Shown here piece after piece: positions 27,247 through 36,975 of a DNA stretch of 64,000 nt. The translations under genes were made by a program, and so were the position numbers. The notes under the pieces are model-generated. The model had not been told where the DNA came from, ran no database searches, and worked only from the letters and a program-made list of their open reading frames with translations. The first letter of the stretch is position 1, and each line of letters starts with the position of its first letter. This DNA comes from Paranoxybacillus sp035645275. Lineage in GTDB: Bacteria; Bacillota; Bacilli; Bacillales; Anoxybacillaceae. The stretch lies in the NCBI GenBank assembly GCA_035645275.1, contig DASQMX010000026.1, positions 310,001-374,000 on the forward strand. The letters run 5' to 3'.

Positions 27247-27291
27247 TGCCGGCGAACCCCGGAAAATTACACCGTCTTATTTTATGGCTCT

Positions 27292-27384
27292 TTTTTAAAA
27301 AATTGTTGCTTTACTATAGCTTTTCGACTATCATAGGCAAGCTATACGCTTCCTATGTCACACTGTAGCGTGAAAAGCAACAAT
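27292..27384 (-). terminator. Large hairpin and T run downstream of aroA
   Basis: On the minus strand ATTGTTGCTTT (27374-27384) pairs with AAAGCAACAAT (27302-27312), followed by TTTTT. A nested hairpin ATAGGAAGC... / GCTTGCCTAT sits inside. It follows the aroA stop by about 15 bp and probably ends the trp-aro supraoperon. Confidence 0.65.
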
Positions 27385-27399
27385 GTTTACGTAAATAGC

Positions 27400-28689
27400 C
27401 TATTTTATTAATAGCTGCAAATGCTCAAAAAAGTTTGGATAAGAAACGGCAATCGCTTCAGAGCGGTTAAGGATGAGATTGCCTTCTGTTATGCATGCAG
27501 CAATGGCTAACATCATGCCGATTCGATGGTCGCCGTAGCTGTCAACAACTATATTATTTGCCTTTAGTTTTGTTTTTCCGCGAATAATCATTCCGTCTTC
27601 AGTCGCTTCAATATCAGCTCCTAATTGGCTTAACTCGGAAACGACCGTAGCAATGCGATCCGTTTCCTTCACTCTCAGCTCACTAGCATCTTTAATAACC
27701 GTCGTCCCTTCTGCCTGCGTCGCGAGCAGGGCAATGATTGGAATTTCATCGATTAAACGTGGAATGAGCTCCCCGCCGATTTCGATTCCCTTTAGTTCAG
27801 ATGTACGAACGGTAATATCCCCCATCGGTTCGCTTTCTTCGTTGCGAATATTTTCAATGGCAATGTCGGCTCCCATCTGCTTGAGTACATCGATAATCCC
27901 TGTCCGCGTTGGATTTAACCCTACATTTTTTAATGTAATTTCACTATTTGGCACAATCGCGCCAGCGACTAAGAAAAACGCGGCAGATGAAATATCGCCG
28001 GGCACGTCAATGTGAGCTCCTTTTAGCTGCTGTTTCCCCGTTACAGATACGGTCAGCCCATCCACAACGACTTCTCCGCCAAACGCCTTTAGCATTCTTT
28101 CTGTATGATCGCGGGATTTATGCGGCTCGATGACCGTCGTCGTACCGTCTGCCATCAGTCCCGCCAGCAAAATCGCTGATTTTACCTGCGCACTTGCTAC
28201 CGGAGATGTGTAACGAATTGCTTGTAAGTTTCCACCACGGATCGACAGCGGCGTGTAATTGCCGTGCTCCCGTCCGTCAATTTTCGCTCCCATTTCTCTT
28301 AGTGGATTCGTCACTCTTGCCATTGGACGCTTCGCGATCGATTCATCGCCAATTAAGCAGGCATGAAAAGAACACCCCGCTAAAATGCCAAGCAAAAGTC
28401 TCGTTGTCGTGCCGGAGTTGCCAACGTTTAAAATTTCCGTTGGTTCCTGTAAGCCTCTAATTCCTTTTCCTTCAACGACGACTTCACTGCCGTTTTGTGT
28501 AATCGAAACGCCTAATTTACGAAAGCAGTCAATCGTACTTAAGCAGTCTTCTCCGGCTAAAAAATTAGAAATGGTCGTCGTGCCATTGGCAATCGCCCCG
28601 AACATAACAGCGCGATGGGAAATCGATTTATCACCGGGAACTTCAATCGCCCCTCTCAACGATGAAACATTTGTCCGCAATGGTTTCAT
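27400..28689 (-). CDS. aroA: 3-phosphoshikimate 1-carboxyvinyltransferase (EPSP synthase)
   Basis: Transfers the enolpyruvyl group of PEP to shikimate-3-phosphate. The 429 residues form two inverse alpha/beta domains; visible motifs are PGDKSISHRAVM (shikimate phosphate binding), LNVGNSGTTTRLL, RPMARVTNPL and RVKETDRI. Called aroE in older B. subtilis nomenclature. Last gene of the aromatic supraoperon, 15 bp after tyrA. Confidence 0.96.
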   Translation of the reverse strand: MKPLRTNVSSLRGAIEVPGDKSISHRAVMFGAIANGTTTISNFLAGEDCLSTIDCFRKLGVSITQNGSEVVVEGKGIRGLQEPTEILNVGNSGTTTRLLLGILAGCSFHACLIGDESIAKRPMARVTNPLREMGAKIDGREHGNYTPLSIRGGNLQAIRYTSPVASAQVKSAILLAGLMADGTTTVIEPHKSRDHTERMLKAFGGEVVVDGLTVSVTGKQQLKGAHIDVPGDISSAAFFLVAGAIVPNSEITLKNVGLNPTRTGIIDVLKQMGADIAIENIRNEESEPMGDITVRTSELKGIEIGGELIPRLIDEIPIIALLATQAEGTTVIKDASELRVKETDRIATVVSELSQLGADIEATEDGMIIRGKTKLKANNIVVDSYGDHRIGMMLAIAACITEGNLILNRSEAIAVSYPNFFEHLQLLIK

Positions 28690-28704
28690 AGCTCTCTCTC
28701 CTTA

Positions 28705-29808
28705 CTAGACTTCATATGTTTTATATGTTGTATATGTTTCAATACATTGTTTCGCCTTGGCACGGTCTTCTTCTGTTTGAAAACTTAAACGAAGAACTCC
28801 ATAAATTTCTTCTCTCGTCTCAATAATGCGGATATTCGTAATGCTAATATGCTCTTTGGCCAAATAGCCTGTAATTTCGGAAATAACCCCTGGATAATCG
28901 GGAACATCAACATACAAATCGTAAAAGGAAGGAATCGCACCTTTCGTGCGGATTGGCAGACCATCGCGAAATTGCTTTGCTTCGGCAAAATAGTTATAGA
29001 TTTGTTCACTATTTCCTTTTTCGACAAAAGAACGAACGATGCTCATTTCTTGCAGCCAAGCATCAAAAAGTTGCAGCAGTTCTTCCTTATTATGTAATAA
29101 AATATCGCGCCACATTTCCGGATTGCTTGAAGCGATTCTTGTAATGTCGCGAAATCCTCCGGCCGCAAGCTGGCTGACAAGCTCATTTTCCCGCTCGTAC
29201 CGCTGTGCCTGATGAACGAGACTGGCCGCAATAATATGCGGAAAGTGGCTAATAACCCCGGTAATTCGGTCATGTTCTTGCGGCGAAAGCACGACAAAGC
29301 GCGCTTTCGTTCCTTTCAGCCACGCCTTTAATGTGTCCACTTGAGCTGCTTGAACGTCCTCTGTCGGCGTTAAAACATAAAAGGCGTTTTCAAATAAATG
29401 AACTTTTGCTGCCACGACACCGCTTTTATGCGAACCTGCCATCGGGTGTCCACCAATAAAGGTAACCCCTCGTTTTAACAGCTTGTCTGCATATGCAACA
29501 ATTTTTTGCTTCGTGCTGCCGACATCGGTAATAATAACATTTTCTTTAAAACGAAAATCGCTTATTTCCGCTAAAATTTTTTCTGTCTGCACTACCGGGG
29601 TTGCTAAAACAATCAAATCTGCTTCTTTGATTGCTTCTTCAAAGGAGGAGGCCATTTCGTCAATCACTTTTAAAGAGCGCGCTAGTTCCATCTCCTCTTC
29701 TTTCACATCATAGCCGATGATCCATGCTTCGGGATGCTCTTTTTTAATGGCTAAAGCAATGGAACCGCCAATCAGCCCAAGACCGATAATCAATACATTG
29801 CCCTTCAA
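28705..29808 (-). CDS. tyrA: Prephenate dehydrogenase with ACT domain
   Basis: NAD-dependent oxidative decarboxylation of prephenate to 4-hydroxyphenylpyruvate, the tyrosine branch. About 367 residues: Rossmann motif GLGLIGGSIALAIKK, catalytic histidine region GGHPMAGSHKSG, and a C-terminal ACT domain (about 295-365) expected to bind an aromatic amino acid. I prefer the TTG at 29808, 6 nt after AAGGTG; an in-frame GTG 9 nt earlier overlaps that site. Confidence 0.93.
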   Translation of the reverse strand: MKGNVLIIGLGLIGGSIALAIKKEHPEAWIIGYDVKEEEMELARSLKVIDEMASSFEEAIKEADLIVLATPVVQTEKILAEISDFRFKENVIITDVGSTKQKIVAYADKLLKRGVTFIGGHPMAGSHKSGVVAAKVHLFENAFYVLTPTEDVQAAQVDTLKAWLKGTKARFVVLSPQEHDRITGVISHFPHIIAASLVHQAQRYERENELVSQLAAGGFRDITRIASSNPEMWRDILLHNKEELLQLFDAWLQEMSIVRSFVEKGNSEQIYNYFAEAKQFRDGLPIRTKGAIPSFYDLYVDVPDYPGVISEITGYLAKEHISITNIRIIETREEIYGVLRLSFQTEEDRAKAKQCIETYTTYKTYEV

Positions 29809-29833
29809 ATTATTCACCTTCTTCTTTAAAGCG

Positions 29834-29942
29834 CTGACCGAGGGTGACCTATAAGTACGCGCATTCTACCATATATAGCTTATTGTTATATCCTATATTA
29901 TGGTGTTGTGGAGTCTGTCACTTTTCGTTTCGGTCAGCCTCG
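29834..29942. repeat. Palindromic intergenic element, copy 7 (tyrA-hisC gap)
   Basis: Left arm GCTGACCGAGGGTGACC, right arm GTCTGTCAC...CGGTCAGCCTC, with AT-rich centre ATATATAGC / ATATTATGG. More diverged than the other copies. It is the only sizeable gap inside the trpE-aroA run. Confidence 0.7.
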
Positions 29943-29958
29943 GCCGCTTATTGGTCAT

Positions 29959-31056
29959 TTATACAAGCTGCTTTTCTTTCAACATCTCTGTTAATGCTGC
30001 AAATACTTCCTTGTTCTGTGCTTCTGTGCCGATTGTAACTCTCACGGAAGTCGGAAAGCCAAGGGCGTTTCCAGAACGGACGATAATTCCTCTTTCTAAT
30101 AAATATTGAAACACTTCATTTCCTTCGATGCCAAAATCGATTAAAATAAAGTTTCCTTCAGAATAGTAGTATTTAAGTTTATGTTCATCGCAAAAACGAT
30201 AAAATTGTTTCAAGCCTTGTTTGTTTTTCTCCGCGCAATCCTTAATAAACTCCTGGTCATCCAACGCCGCTAACGCTGCCGCTTGGGCGAGCACCGACGT
30301 ATTAAACGGTTCACGCGCCGGTTCCATTTGTCGAATTAGTGTTTCGCTGGCAATGCCATAGCCGATACGGAGACCTGCCAATCCGTATGCCTTCGAAAAC
30401 GTGCGCAAAATCATTAAATTGTCATATTCGTTTAAAAGCGGAACGGTTTGTGGATAATCTTCCGCCTGTACATATTCGTAATAAGCTTCATCAACAACAA
30501 CAAGAACATGTTTTGGAACTTTTTCTAAAAATGATAAAAGCGCCTGTTTCGATACATATGTACCTGTCGGATTGTTCGGGTTGCAAATCCAAACGATGCG
30601 CGTATGCTCATCGATCGCTTGAAGCATGCTCTCTAAATCATGATGGCCGTTAACAAGCGGAATTTCGCGAATTTCCGCGTTTTCAATCACTGCGTTATGC
30701 CGATATTGTGGGAAGGTTGGCTTAGCCATCACCGTATTCGTTCCTGCTTCCAAAAAGGCGCGGCAAATGATTTGCACAACCTCATCAGAACCATTACCAA
30801 AAATAATCTGTGTTCCATTGATTCCTAAATGTTTCGCCAATTTTTCACGCAGCGCTCGAGAGTAGCCATCAGGATATATCGCTAAACCATTTAATGATTG
30901 CAAAATCGCCTCTTTTGCTTTTGGCGAAGAACCATATGGATTTTCGTTCGATGCTAGTTTGATAACTTTTTCTAACCCGTATTCTTTCTTTACTTCACCA
31001 ATTGGTTTCCCCGGTTTGTATGGGGTCAATTGCTCGAGCTGATGTTTCACTTTCAC
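29959..31056 (-). CDS. hisC: Histidinol-phosphate / aromatic aminotransferase
   Basis: PLP aminotransferase used both in histidine synthesis and for the last step to phenylalanine and tyrosine. About 365 residues: NPNNPTGTYV, VVDEAYYEY, and the Schiff-base lysine in FSKAYGLAGLRIGY. The GTG at 31056, 6 nt after AGGTG, is favoured; an in-frame GTG 9 nt upstream lies inside the site. Its place in the trp-aro cluster fits the dual role known in B. subtilis. Confidence 0.93.
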   Translation of the reverse strand: MKVKHQLEQLTPYKPGKPIGEVKKEYGLEKVIKLASNENPYGSSPKAKEAILQSLNGLAIYPDGYSRALREKLAKHLGINGTQIIFGNGSDEVVQIICRAFLEAGTNTVMAKPTFPQYRHNAVIENAEIREIPLVNGHHDLESMLQAIDEHTRIVWICNPNNPTGTYVSKQALLSFLEKVPKHVLVVVDEAYYEYVQAEDYPQTVPLLNEYDNLMILRTFSKAYGLAGLRIGYGIASETLIRQMEPAREPFNTSVLAQAAALAALDDQEFIKDCAEKNKQGLKQFYRFCDEHKLKYYYSEGNFILIDFGIEGNEVFQYLLERGIIVRSGNALGFPTSVRVTIGTEAQNKEVFAALTEMLKEKQLV

Positions 31057-31071
31057 ATTGTTCACCTCATC

Positions 31072-31872
31072 TCATTCACATTGTAAAGGCTCAACTAACG
31101 ATTGAGCATACTGTTGAAATTCGATTAATGCGTCTTTTCTTGTCTCCTCCTGCTGCAAACAATCGGCTAACTGTTCAATTTTTTGCACTAGAGCACTGCC
31201 AATGACAACGCCGTCACAATGTTCTTTCAATGTCTGAATTTGTTCGCTCCTTGAAATTCCGAAGCCAACAGCAACTGGGACGCGGCTATGTGCTTTCACT
31301 TCTGCCAAAAACTCATAAAGCTCATTAGGCAATGTGTCACGCATTCCTGTCACTCCTAATGAAGAGACACAGTACAAAAACCCTTGCGCCTCGGAGGCAA
31401 TTTTTTTAATTCTATTCCTGGAAGTCGGTGCAACTAATGAAATAAACGATAGACCCGATTGTTCGCTGAGTTGACGTATATGTCCGCTTTCCTCAAACGG
31501 CAAATCCGGAATAAGAACGCCATCTACATTGTTTTTTCGCGCTAAAGCGAAAAAGTATTCTTCTCCTAATTGTAACACAGGATTATAATACGTAAAGAGA
31601 ATAATGGGAATTTTCAATCCTTTTTTTCGCATGAGCGGGACAAGTTCGATCGCTTTTTTCAGCGTCATATCATGTTTTAAAGCACGCTGGGCGGCTCTTT
31701 GAATAATCGGTCCATCCGCCAGTGGATCGGAATACGGGATACCAAGTTCGAGAATTGAAGCCCCGGCTTGCTGAAGCGCTAACGCTAACTCTACCGTCAC
31801 ATCCGGATGTGGATCACCGGCGACAATAAACGGAATAAACATCGTCTTATTCGCAGTTGGTAATTTCAACAC
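31072..31872 (-). CDS. trpA: Tryptophan synthase alpha chain
   Basis: TIM-barrel subunit that cleaves indole-3-glycerol phosphate to indole and glyceraldehyde-3-phosphate. About 266 residues: catalytic Glu in LELGIPYSDPLADGP, catalytic Asp in GVLIPDLPFEE, and phosphate-binding VGFGIS. It starts inside the trpB 3' end. The GTG at 31872 after AAGGTGGGG gives the N-terminus MLKL; an in-frame GTG 9 nt upstream and a TTG one codon downstream cannot be excluded. Confidence 0.95.
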   Translation of the reverse strand: MLKLPTANKTMFIPFIVAGDPHPDVTVELALALQQAGASILELGIPYSDPLADGPIIQRAAQRALKHDMTLKKAIELVPLMRKKGLKIPIILFTYYNPVLQLGEEYFFALARKNNVDGVLIPDLPFEESGHIRQLSEQSGLSFISLVAPTSRNRIKKIASEAQGFLYCVSSLGVTGMRDTLPNELYEFLAEVKAHSRVPVAVGFGISRSEQIQTLKEHCDGVVIGSALVQKIEQLADCLQQEETRKDALIEFQQYAQSLVEPLQCE

Positions 31873-33061
31873 ATTCCCCACCTTCCAAGTAGTTCATCAC
31901 CGTCTGGACATCTTTATCACCGCGCCCTGAAAGACAGACAAGCACCGCCTCGTCTTTTGGGCGTTCCTTAGCGATTTGAAATGCTTTTGCCAATGCATGT
32001 GCCGATTCAATCGCCGGAATGATTCCTTCTTCTTGTGCCGTTAACTGCAAAGCCGCTAATGCCTCATCGTCCGTAATGCTGTCATACTGAACGCGCCCCG
32101 TGCTTGCCAAATAGGCATGTTCAGGACCAACACCTGGATAATCAAGCCCTGCAGAAATCGAGTAAGGTTCAACAATTTGTCCATGCTCATCTTGTAAAAG
32201 GTAAGTTAAAGAACCGTGAATCACTCCTTTTGTTCCTTTAGTGATGGTGGCAGCGTGATAAGAAGTATCAACACCTTTCCCCGCTGCTTCGACACCGACA
32301 AGAGCGACATCGTCTTCTAAAAATGGATAAAACATTCCAATCGCATTACTTCCCCCGCCAACGCAGGCAACGATGACGTCAGGGAGTTTTCCTTCTCGCT
32401 CGAGAAATTGACGTTTGGCTTCCTCGCCAATAATTTTTTGAAACTCCCGCACCATCAACGGATATGGATGTGGACCAACAACGGAACCGATCATATAATA
32501 GTGGTCGTCACAATGCTGTACCCAGTAACGAATCGCTTCATTTGTCGCATCCTTCAACGTTTTATTGCCGCTTGTGACGGAAACAACTTCTGCACCAAGC
32601 AATTTCATGCGGAACACATTCAGCTCCTGCCTTTTTACATCTTCTTCTCCCATAAAGACGATACATTCCATACCGAATCTTGCCGCTACAGTCGCTGCTG
32701 CCACTCCGTGTTGTCCCGCTCCCGTTTCGGCAATAATTTTTTTCTTGCCCATTCGTTTTGCTAGTAGCGCCTGCCCAATCGCATTGTTGATTTTATGTGC
32801 ACCGGTATGATTTAAGTCCTCTCGTTTTAAATAGATTTTTGCTCCATTGAATTTTTCTGTTAAATTTTTCGCAAACGTTAACGTTGTCGGTCTTCCTGAA
32901 TATTCATGCAAAACTTGTAAATATTCGTTAATAAAACTCTCATCTGCTAACGCTTTTGTTAATTCTCTTTCTATTTCTTCAAGCGGAAGCATCAATGTTT
33001 CCGGAACGAACTTGCCGCCAAAATCTCCGAATCTACCTCTCTCATCAGGAACTACTCTCAT
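31847..33061 (-). CDS. trpB: Tryptophan synthase beta chain
   Basis: PLP subunit that condenses indole with serine. The 404 residues carry the Schiff-base lysine in LNHTGAHKINNAIG, the indole-site glutamate in AETGAGQHGVA and phosphate-binding CVGGGSNAIG. The ATG at 33061, after AAGGTGG, gives the usual length; the open frame upstream is trpF on another frame. Its first 17 nt overlap trpF, so it is probably coupled to it. Confidence 0.96.
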   Translation of the reverse strand: MRVVPDERGRFGDFGGKFVPETLMLPLEEIERELTKALADESFINEYLQVLHEYSGRPTTLTFAKNLTEKFNGAKIYLKREDLNHTGAHKINNAIGQALLAKRMGKKKIIAETGAGQHGVAAATVAARFGMECIVFMGEEDVKRQELNVFRMKLLGAEVVSVTSGNKTLKDATNEAIRYWVQHCDDHYYMIGSVVGPHPYPLMVREFQKIIGEEAKRQFLEREGKLPDVIVACVGGGSNAIGMFYPFLEDDVALVGVEAAGKGVDTSYHAATITKGTKGVIHGSLTYLLQDEHGQIVEPYSISAGLDYPGVGPEHAYLASTGRVQYDSITDDEALAALQLTAQEEGIIPAIESAHALAKAFQIAKERPKDEAVLVCLSGRGDKDVQTVMNYLEGGECVEITNCE

Positions 33062-33695
33062 ACTTTCCCACCTTCTCTTCGATCCATTGTATTTTTCTCT
33101 TATTTTTCTGTTCACCATCTTCAATTCCGCTGCTTATATCAATTCCATGCGGCTTGTAACGCAATAGCTCCTCAATATTGTCCGGATGTACCCCACCGGC
33201 AATAAAACAACGAACTCCCTGCCTTTCCGCTTCTAAAAGATAAGACGGGACAAACTCCCAATTAAACGAGATTCCCGTACCGCCCCATTCCCCTTTCACC
33301 TTACTGTCGATGATATATCCATCGGCTATGCCGGCAAAACGCTTCATTTGTTCTAGTGCCCCTTCGCTATGATGAATTGCTTTCCAGACAGGCAAACGGG
33401 TCGCTTTTTTTATTTGGATGATTTGCTCCGGTGTCTCTTTGCCATGACATTGAATAGTAGAGAGCGGCACTTCTTTTACAATGTGCGCAATTTCGGAAAC
33501 AGAAGCATTGACAAAAACTCCTACCAGCTTCTTCTTGTTTAATGGCACCGTTTTTAGCCATTCTTTCACGTCACTCGGCTGCACTTGACGCTTGCTTGGC
33601 GCAAAAATAAGACCCAGATAATGCGCACGGCTGTTTGCACTTATTTGCAAATCTTTGAGCGAACGATGGCCGCAATATTTAAGGAGTACCGACAA
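33045..33695 (-). CDS. trpF: Phosphoribosylanthranilate isomerase
   Basis: TIM-barrel Amadori isomerase. The 216 residues start MSVLLKYCGHRSLKDL; the catalytic Cys is in LKYCG and the general acid Asp in YIIDSKVKGEWGGTG, with phosphate-binding FIAGGV. TTG start 7 nt after GAGGTG, inside the last codons of trpC. Confidence 0.94.
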   Translation of the reverse strand: MSVLLKYCGHRSLKDLQISANSRAHYLGLIFAPSKRQVQPSDVKEWLKTVPLNKKKLVGVFVNASVSEIAHIVKEVPLSTIQCHGKETPEQIIQIKKATRLPVWKAIHHSEGALEQMKRFAGIADGYIIDSKVKGEWGGTGISFNWEFVPSYLLEAERQGVRCFIAGGVHPDNIEELLRYKPHGIDISSGIEDGEQKNKRKIQWIEEKVGKYESSS

Positions 33696-34455
33696 AGCCG
33701 TTCACCTCACCGAATAGTTCACGAACTGCTGATAGAACATTTTCTTTTCTCATAAGCGACTCTCCGACTAAAACCGCAGTTGCTCCGTATGCCCTTACAG
33801 TTTGGATATCTTTATAACTACTAATCCCGCTTTCGCTGACAAACAAACTTTCTTTTGGAAGCAATTGTGCCATTTCTTTTGTTGTATGGAGTGATGTTTC
33901 GAACGTTTTTAAATTTCGGTTGTTAACACCAATCAGTTTAGGAGTAAACACGGATAAAATTCGTTCTAATGTGGCTTGTTCATGAACTTCAACGAGACAC
34001 TCCAACCCTTTTTCATAAGCTTCTTTATAAAGTTCGTAAAGCTTTTTCACCTCTAGTGCTTCGCCGATTAAAAGGACGGCATCCGCCCCCATTCGTACGC
34101 TCTCTTCAATTTGTTTTCGATCAATAATAAAATCTTTGCGTAAAATCGGAACTTGAACCGCTTGTTTAATCTGTATTAAGTAATCGCGGTGCCCTTGGAA
34201 ATATCGCTGGTCGGTGAGGACGGAAACCGCAGCTGCTCCCGCTTTTTCATATGCCTTGGCAATGGTTACAGGTTCAAAGTTTGGGCGAATCACTCCTTTA
34301 GAAGGAGAAGCTTTTTTCACTTCAGCAATGAGAGCTGGTTTTCGCTTAGAATGTTTTAACGCGTTGAGTAACGATATCCTTTTGACATCGTTTGGCGGCG
34401 GCAAGATGAGCGTCTCCATTTCTTTTCTTTTTGTTTCTAAAATTTGTTCAAGCAT
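33679..34455 (-). CDS. trpC: Indole-3-glycerol phosphate synthase
   Basis: Closes the indole ring of tryptophan. The 258-residue TIM barrel shows the catalytic lysines and glutamates in LIAEVKKASPSKG and LRKDFIIDRKQIEES, later GVNNRNLKTF and VSESGISS. It overlaps trpD by 19 bp and trpF by 17 bp. Confidence 0.96.
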   Translation of the reverse strand: MLEQILETKRKEMETLILPPPNDVKRISLLNALKHSKRKPALIAEVKKASPSKGVIRPNFEPVTIAKAYEKAGAAAVSVLTDQRYFQGHRDYLIQIKQAVQVPILRKDFIIDRKQIEESVRMGADAVLLIGEALEVKKLYELYKEAYEKGLECLVEVHEQATLERILSVFTPKLIGVNNRNLKTFETSLHTTKEMAQLLPKESLFVSESGISSYKDIQTVRAYGATAVLVGESLMRKENVLSAVRELFGEVNGFVGTP

Positions 34456-35468
34456 GTTTTTTCCCTCTCTTTGATCAGTAAACGTTGAAAATGGAATAAC
34501 GTTTTTCCGCTGGCAATCGCTTCTTTAGCCATTTCGGTTCCTGCGAATATCGAATTGACTTTTCCCGCTACATATAGCGCGATTCCCGCATTAATGCTGA
34601 CGATGTTGATGGCGCTCTCGTTCGCCCTTCCTTGTAAAACTTCCTTTAATAATTGGGCACTTTCCCTAACGGTTCGCACTTGAATATCCGAAAGTTTCCC
34701 TCTAGATAGCCCGACGTCTTCTGGAGTTAGCACAAAACGATGAATTTGGCCGTCTTTTAATTCAACGATATCGGTAGGGGCCGTAATGCTGCATTCATCT
34801 AAGCCATCCCTTCCGGTAACGAGAACAACATGTTCAGAACCAAGCTTTTTTAGCGTGTGCGCCATTTTTTCCGCATAATTGGTTGAATAAACACCGATGA
34901 CTTGCCGTTTGCACTTAGCAGGATTCGCCATTGGTCCGAGCAAGTTAAAAACGGTACGGAAGCCAATTTCTTTTCGCGGTATGGCAGCATGTTTCATCGC
35001 CGAATGATAGAGCGGGGCAAATAAAAAAGTAAGTCCTCTCTCATGAAGAGCCTTCTTTGCTTCTTCCGGAGTCGTCTGAATATCAATTTTCAGCTCTTCA
35101 AGCACATCCGCGCTGCCGCTTTTCGATGATACGGCTCTATTCCCGTGTTTAGCTACTTTGACTCCAAGCGATGAAGCAACGATCGCTGCGGCTGTAGAAA
35201 TGTTAAAGGTAGAGGCCTTGTCTCCACCAGTACCGCACGTATCAATCACATCTTCGTCATATTGGACCGTCACCATGCAGCTTCGCATTCCTTTTACCAA
35301 TCCTGTCAATTCATCCACCGTCTCTCCGCGCAAGCGCAAGATGGATAAAAAGCTGGCAATTTGACTAGCTGTTGCTTCCCCTGACATAATTGCCGTCATT
35401 GCTTCATATGCCTCGTTTTCCGTTAACGTATCACCCTCAATGCATTTCGCTAACAACTCTTTAAACAT
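34437..35468 (-). CDS. trpD: Anthranilate phosphoribosyltransferase
   Basis: Attaches phosphoribosyl to anthranilate. The 343 residues contain the PRPP-binding DTCGTGGDKASTFNIST and KHGNRAVSSKSGSADVLE, and the Mg2+ site DGLDECS. GGGGGAGG lies 3 nt before the ATG, and the start overlaps the end of trpE by 8 bp. Confidence 0.96.
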   Translation of the reverse strand: MFKELLAKCIEGDTLTENEAYEAMTAIMSGEATASQIASFLSILRLRGETVDELTGLVKGMRSCMVTVQYDEDVIDTCGTGGDKASTFNISTAAAIVASSLGVKVAKHGNRAVSSKSGSADVLEELKIDIQTTPEEAKKALHERGLTFLFAPLYHSAMKHAAIPRKEIGFRTVFNLLGPMANPAKCKRQVIGVYSTNYAEKMAHTLKKLGSEHVVLVTGRDGLDECSITAPTDIVELKDGQIHRFVLTPEDVGLSRGKLSDIQVRTVRESAQLLKEVLQGRANESAINIVSINAGIALYVAGKVNSIFAGTEMAKEAIASGKTLFHFQRLLIKEREKTCLNKF

Positions 35469-36975
35469 AGGCCTCCCCCTTTTGTTGAAACAATTGCTCG
35501 GCTAGAATAATCGCTTTTATAACCGCACTTGCCTTATTATGCGTTTCTTTCCACTCTAATTCCGGCACTGAATCAGCGACAATGCCCGCCCCTGCCTGGA
35601 TATAAGCATAGCCGTCTTTCACAATAGCCGTCCGAATGGTAATGCATGAATCGATATTTCCATCAAATCCGATATATGCTACTGCTCCTGCATATAAATT
35701 CCGTGCTGTCGGTTCAAGTTCGTGAATGATTTGCATTGCCCTTACCTTTGGCGCGCCGCTGACGGTTCCCGCTGGAAAAGCCGCCAACAACGCCTCAATA
35801 GGATGAATGTCTTCGCGTAATTCTCCTGTCACTTTGGAAATAAGATGCATGACATGCGAAAATTTCCCAATCTCCATTAAAACAGGGGTCTTTACTGTGC
35901 CGTATTTCGCCACTCTTCCAACATCATTTCGGGCTAAATCAACTAACATATAATGTTCTGCCTGCTCTTTTGGATCTCTCATCAGTTCATCGGCCAAATA
36001 GCGATCTTCTTCTTCTGTCACACCCCTTCTTCGCGTTCCGGCAATCGGATGAATTTCGATATGACGGTTTTGTACTTGAATTAATTTTTCTGGAGAGCTC
36101 CCTACAATCTCAAAATCGTCCGTACGGATATAAAACATATATGGTGATGGATTGACTTGTCGCAGCATTCGATATAATTGAAAACCATTGATACGAACAG
36201 GAATGGTAAAGCGCTGCGACAATACGGCTTGAAAAATATCACCACTGGCGATATAGTTTTTCACCTTTTCTACAGCACGAATAAAATCTTCTTTCGTATA
36301 GGTCGAGGCCACTTTAGCAAACGTTACTTTCACATCTTGTTCCTCATAAAAAATCGGTAAAATTTGTTGTGTAAAGCCTTGAACAATCCTTTTCATCAGC
36401 TCATTTACTTTTTTCACCGCTTCATTGTACTTTTTGACCATGGTTTGTTTTGTATCATGAGGGAACAATCTCACATAGTGAAAAATAATAAGCTCTCTTT
36501 TCATATGGTCAAATGCAATGAGCGATTCACAAAACATAAAATGCGCTTTTTTAAGCATTAAATCATCATTCGAATGACGCTGTATTTTTTCAATTGCAGA
36601 AATCATATCATAACTTAAAAAACCAACTGCCCCGCCGTTAAACGGGATTTCCGATTCAATCGGTTTGATGTTTAATTCCTGTTTGACAAATAAAAACGCT
36701 TCTTGCAAAGTTGTCGTTTTTAAGATCGTTTCACCTTGGCTGCTAACGACAGAAAATAACGTACCGTCTATGTTTTCAATTGTCATAAAGGGGGACAGAC
36801 CGATAAAAGAATAGCGTGACCATGGGGATTGTTCATCTTTACTTTCTAGCAAAAAGACCGCTTCCTCCTGCAAATTTTCGAATATTTGCAGCGGGTTGAG
36901 TACATCGGCAAAAAATCGTCGAATGATTGGAATCGTTTGAAAACGTGAAGCATCTTCTAAAAACGTGGAAATCAT
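35461..36975 (-). CDS. trpE: Anthranilate synthase component I
   Basis: Makes anthranilate from chorismate with ammonia supplied by a glutamine amidotransferase partner. About 504 residues: N-terminal feedback-site region (LLESKDEQSPWSRYSFIGL), catalytic core with AGTRRRGVTEEED, PAGTVSGAPKVRAM and YAGAVAYIGFDG. I chose the ATG at 36975, 9 nt after GGAGGAG; two in-frame ATGs at 36981 and 36993 lie in or too near the site. No trpG follows, as in B. subtilis where the folate-operon subunit is shared. Controlled by the leader described next. Confidence 0.95.
   Translation of the reverse strand: MISTFLEDASRFQTIPIIRRFFADVLNPLQIFENLQEEAVFLLESKDEQSPWSRYSFIGLSPFMTIENIDGTLFSVVSSQGETILKTTTLQEAFLFVKQELNIKPIESEIPFNGGAVGFLSYDMISAIEKIQRHSNDDLMLKKAHFMFCESLIAFDHMKRELIIFHYVRLFPHDTKQTMVKKYNEAVKKVNELMKRIVQGFTQQILPIFYEEQDVKVTFAKVASTYTKEDFIRAVEKVKNYIASGDIFQAVLSQRFTIPVRINGFQLYRMLRQVNPSPYMFYIRTDDFEIVGSSPEKLIQVQNRHIEIHPIAGTRRRGVTEEEDRYLADELMRDPKEQAEHYMLVDLARNDVGRVAKYGTVKTPVLMEIGKFSHVMHLISKVTGELREDIHPIEALLAAFPAGTVSGAPKVRAMQIIHELEPTARNLYAGAVAYIGFDGNIDSCITIRTAIVKDGYAYIQAGAGIVADSVPELEWKETHNKASAVIKAIILAEQLFQQKGEAYV

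Noticed and set aside
27126..27368. 80-residue plus-strand frame between aroA and the amidohydrolase-like gene
   Set aside because: It contains a perfect terminator palindrome and has no recognisable domain.
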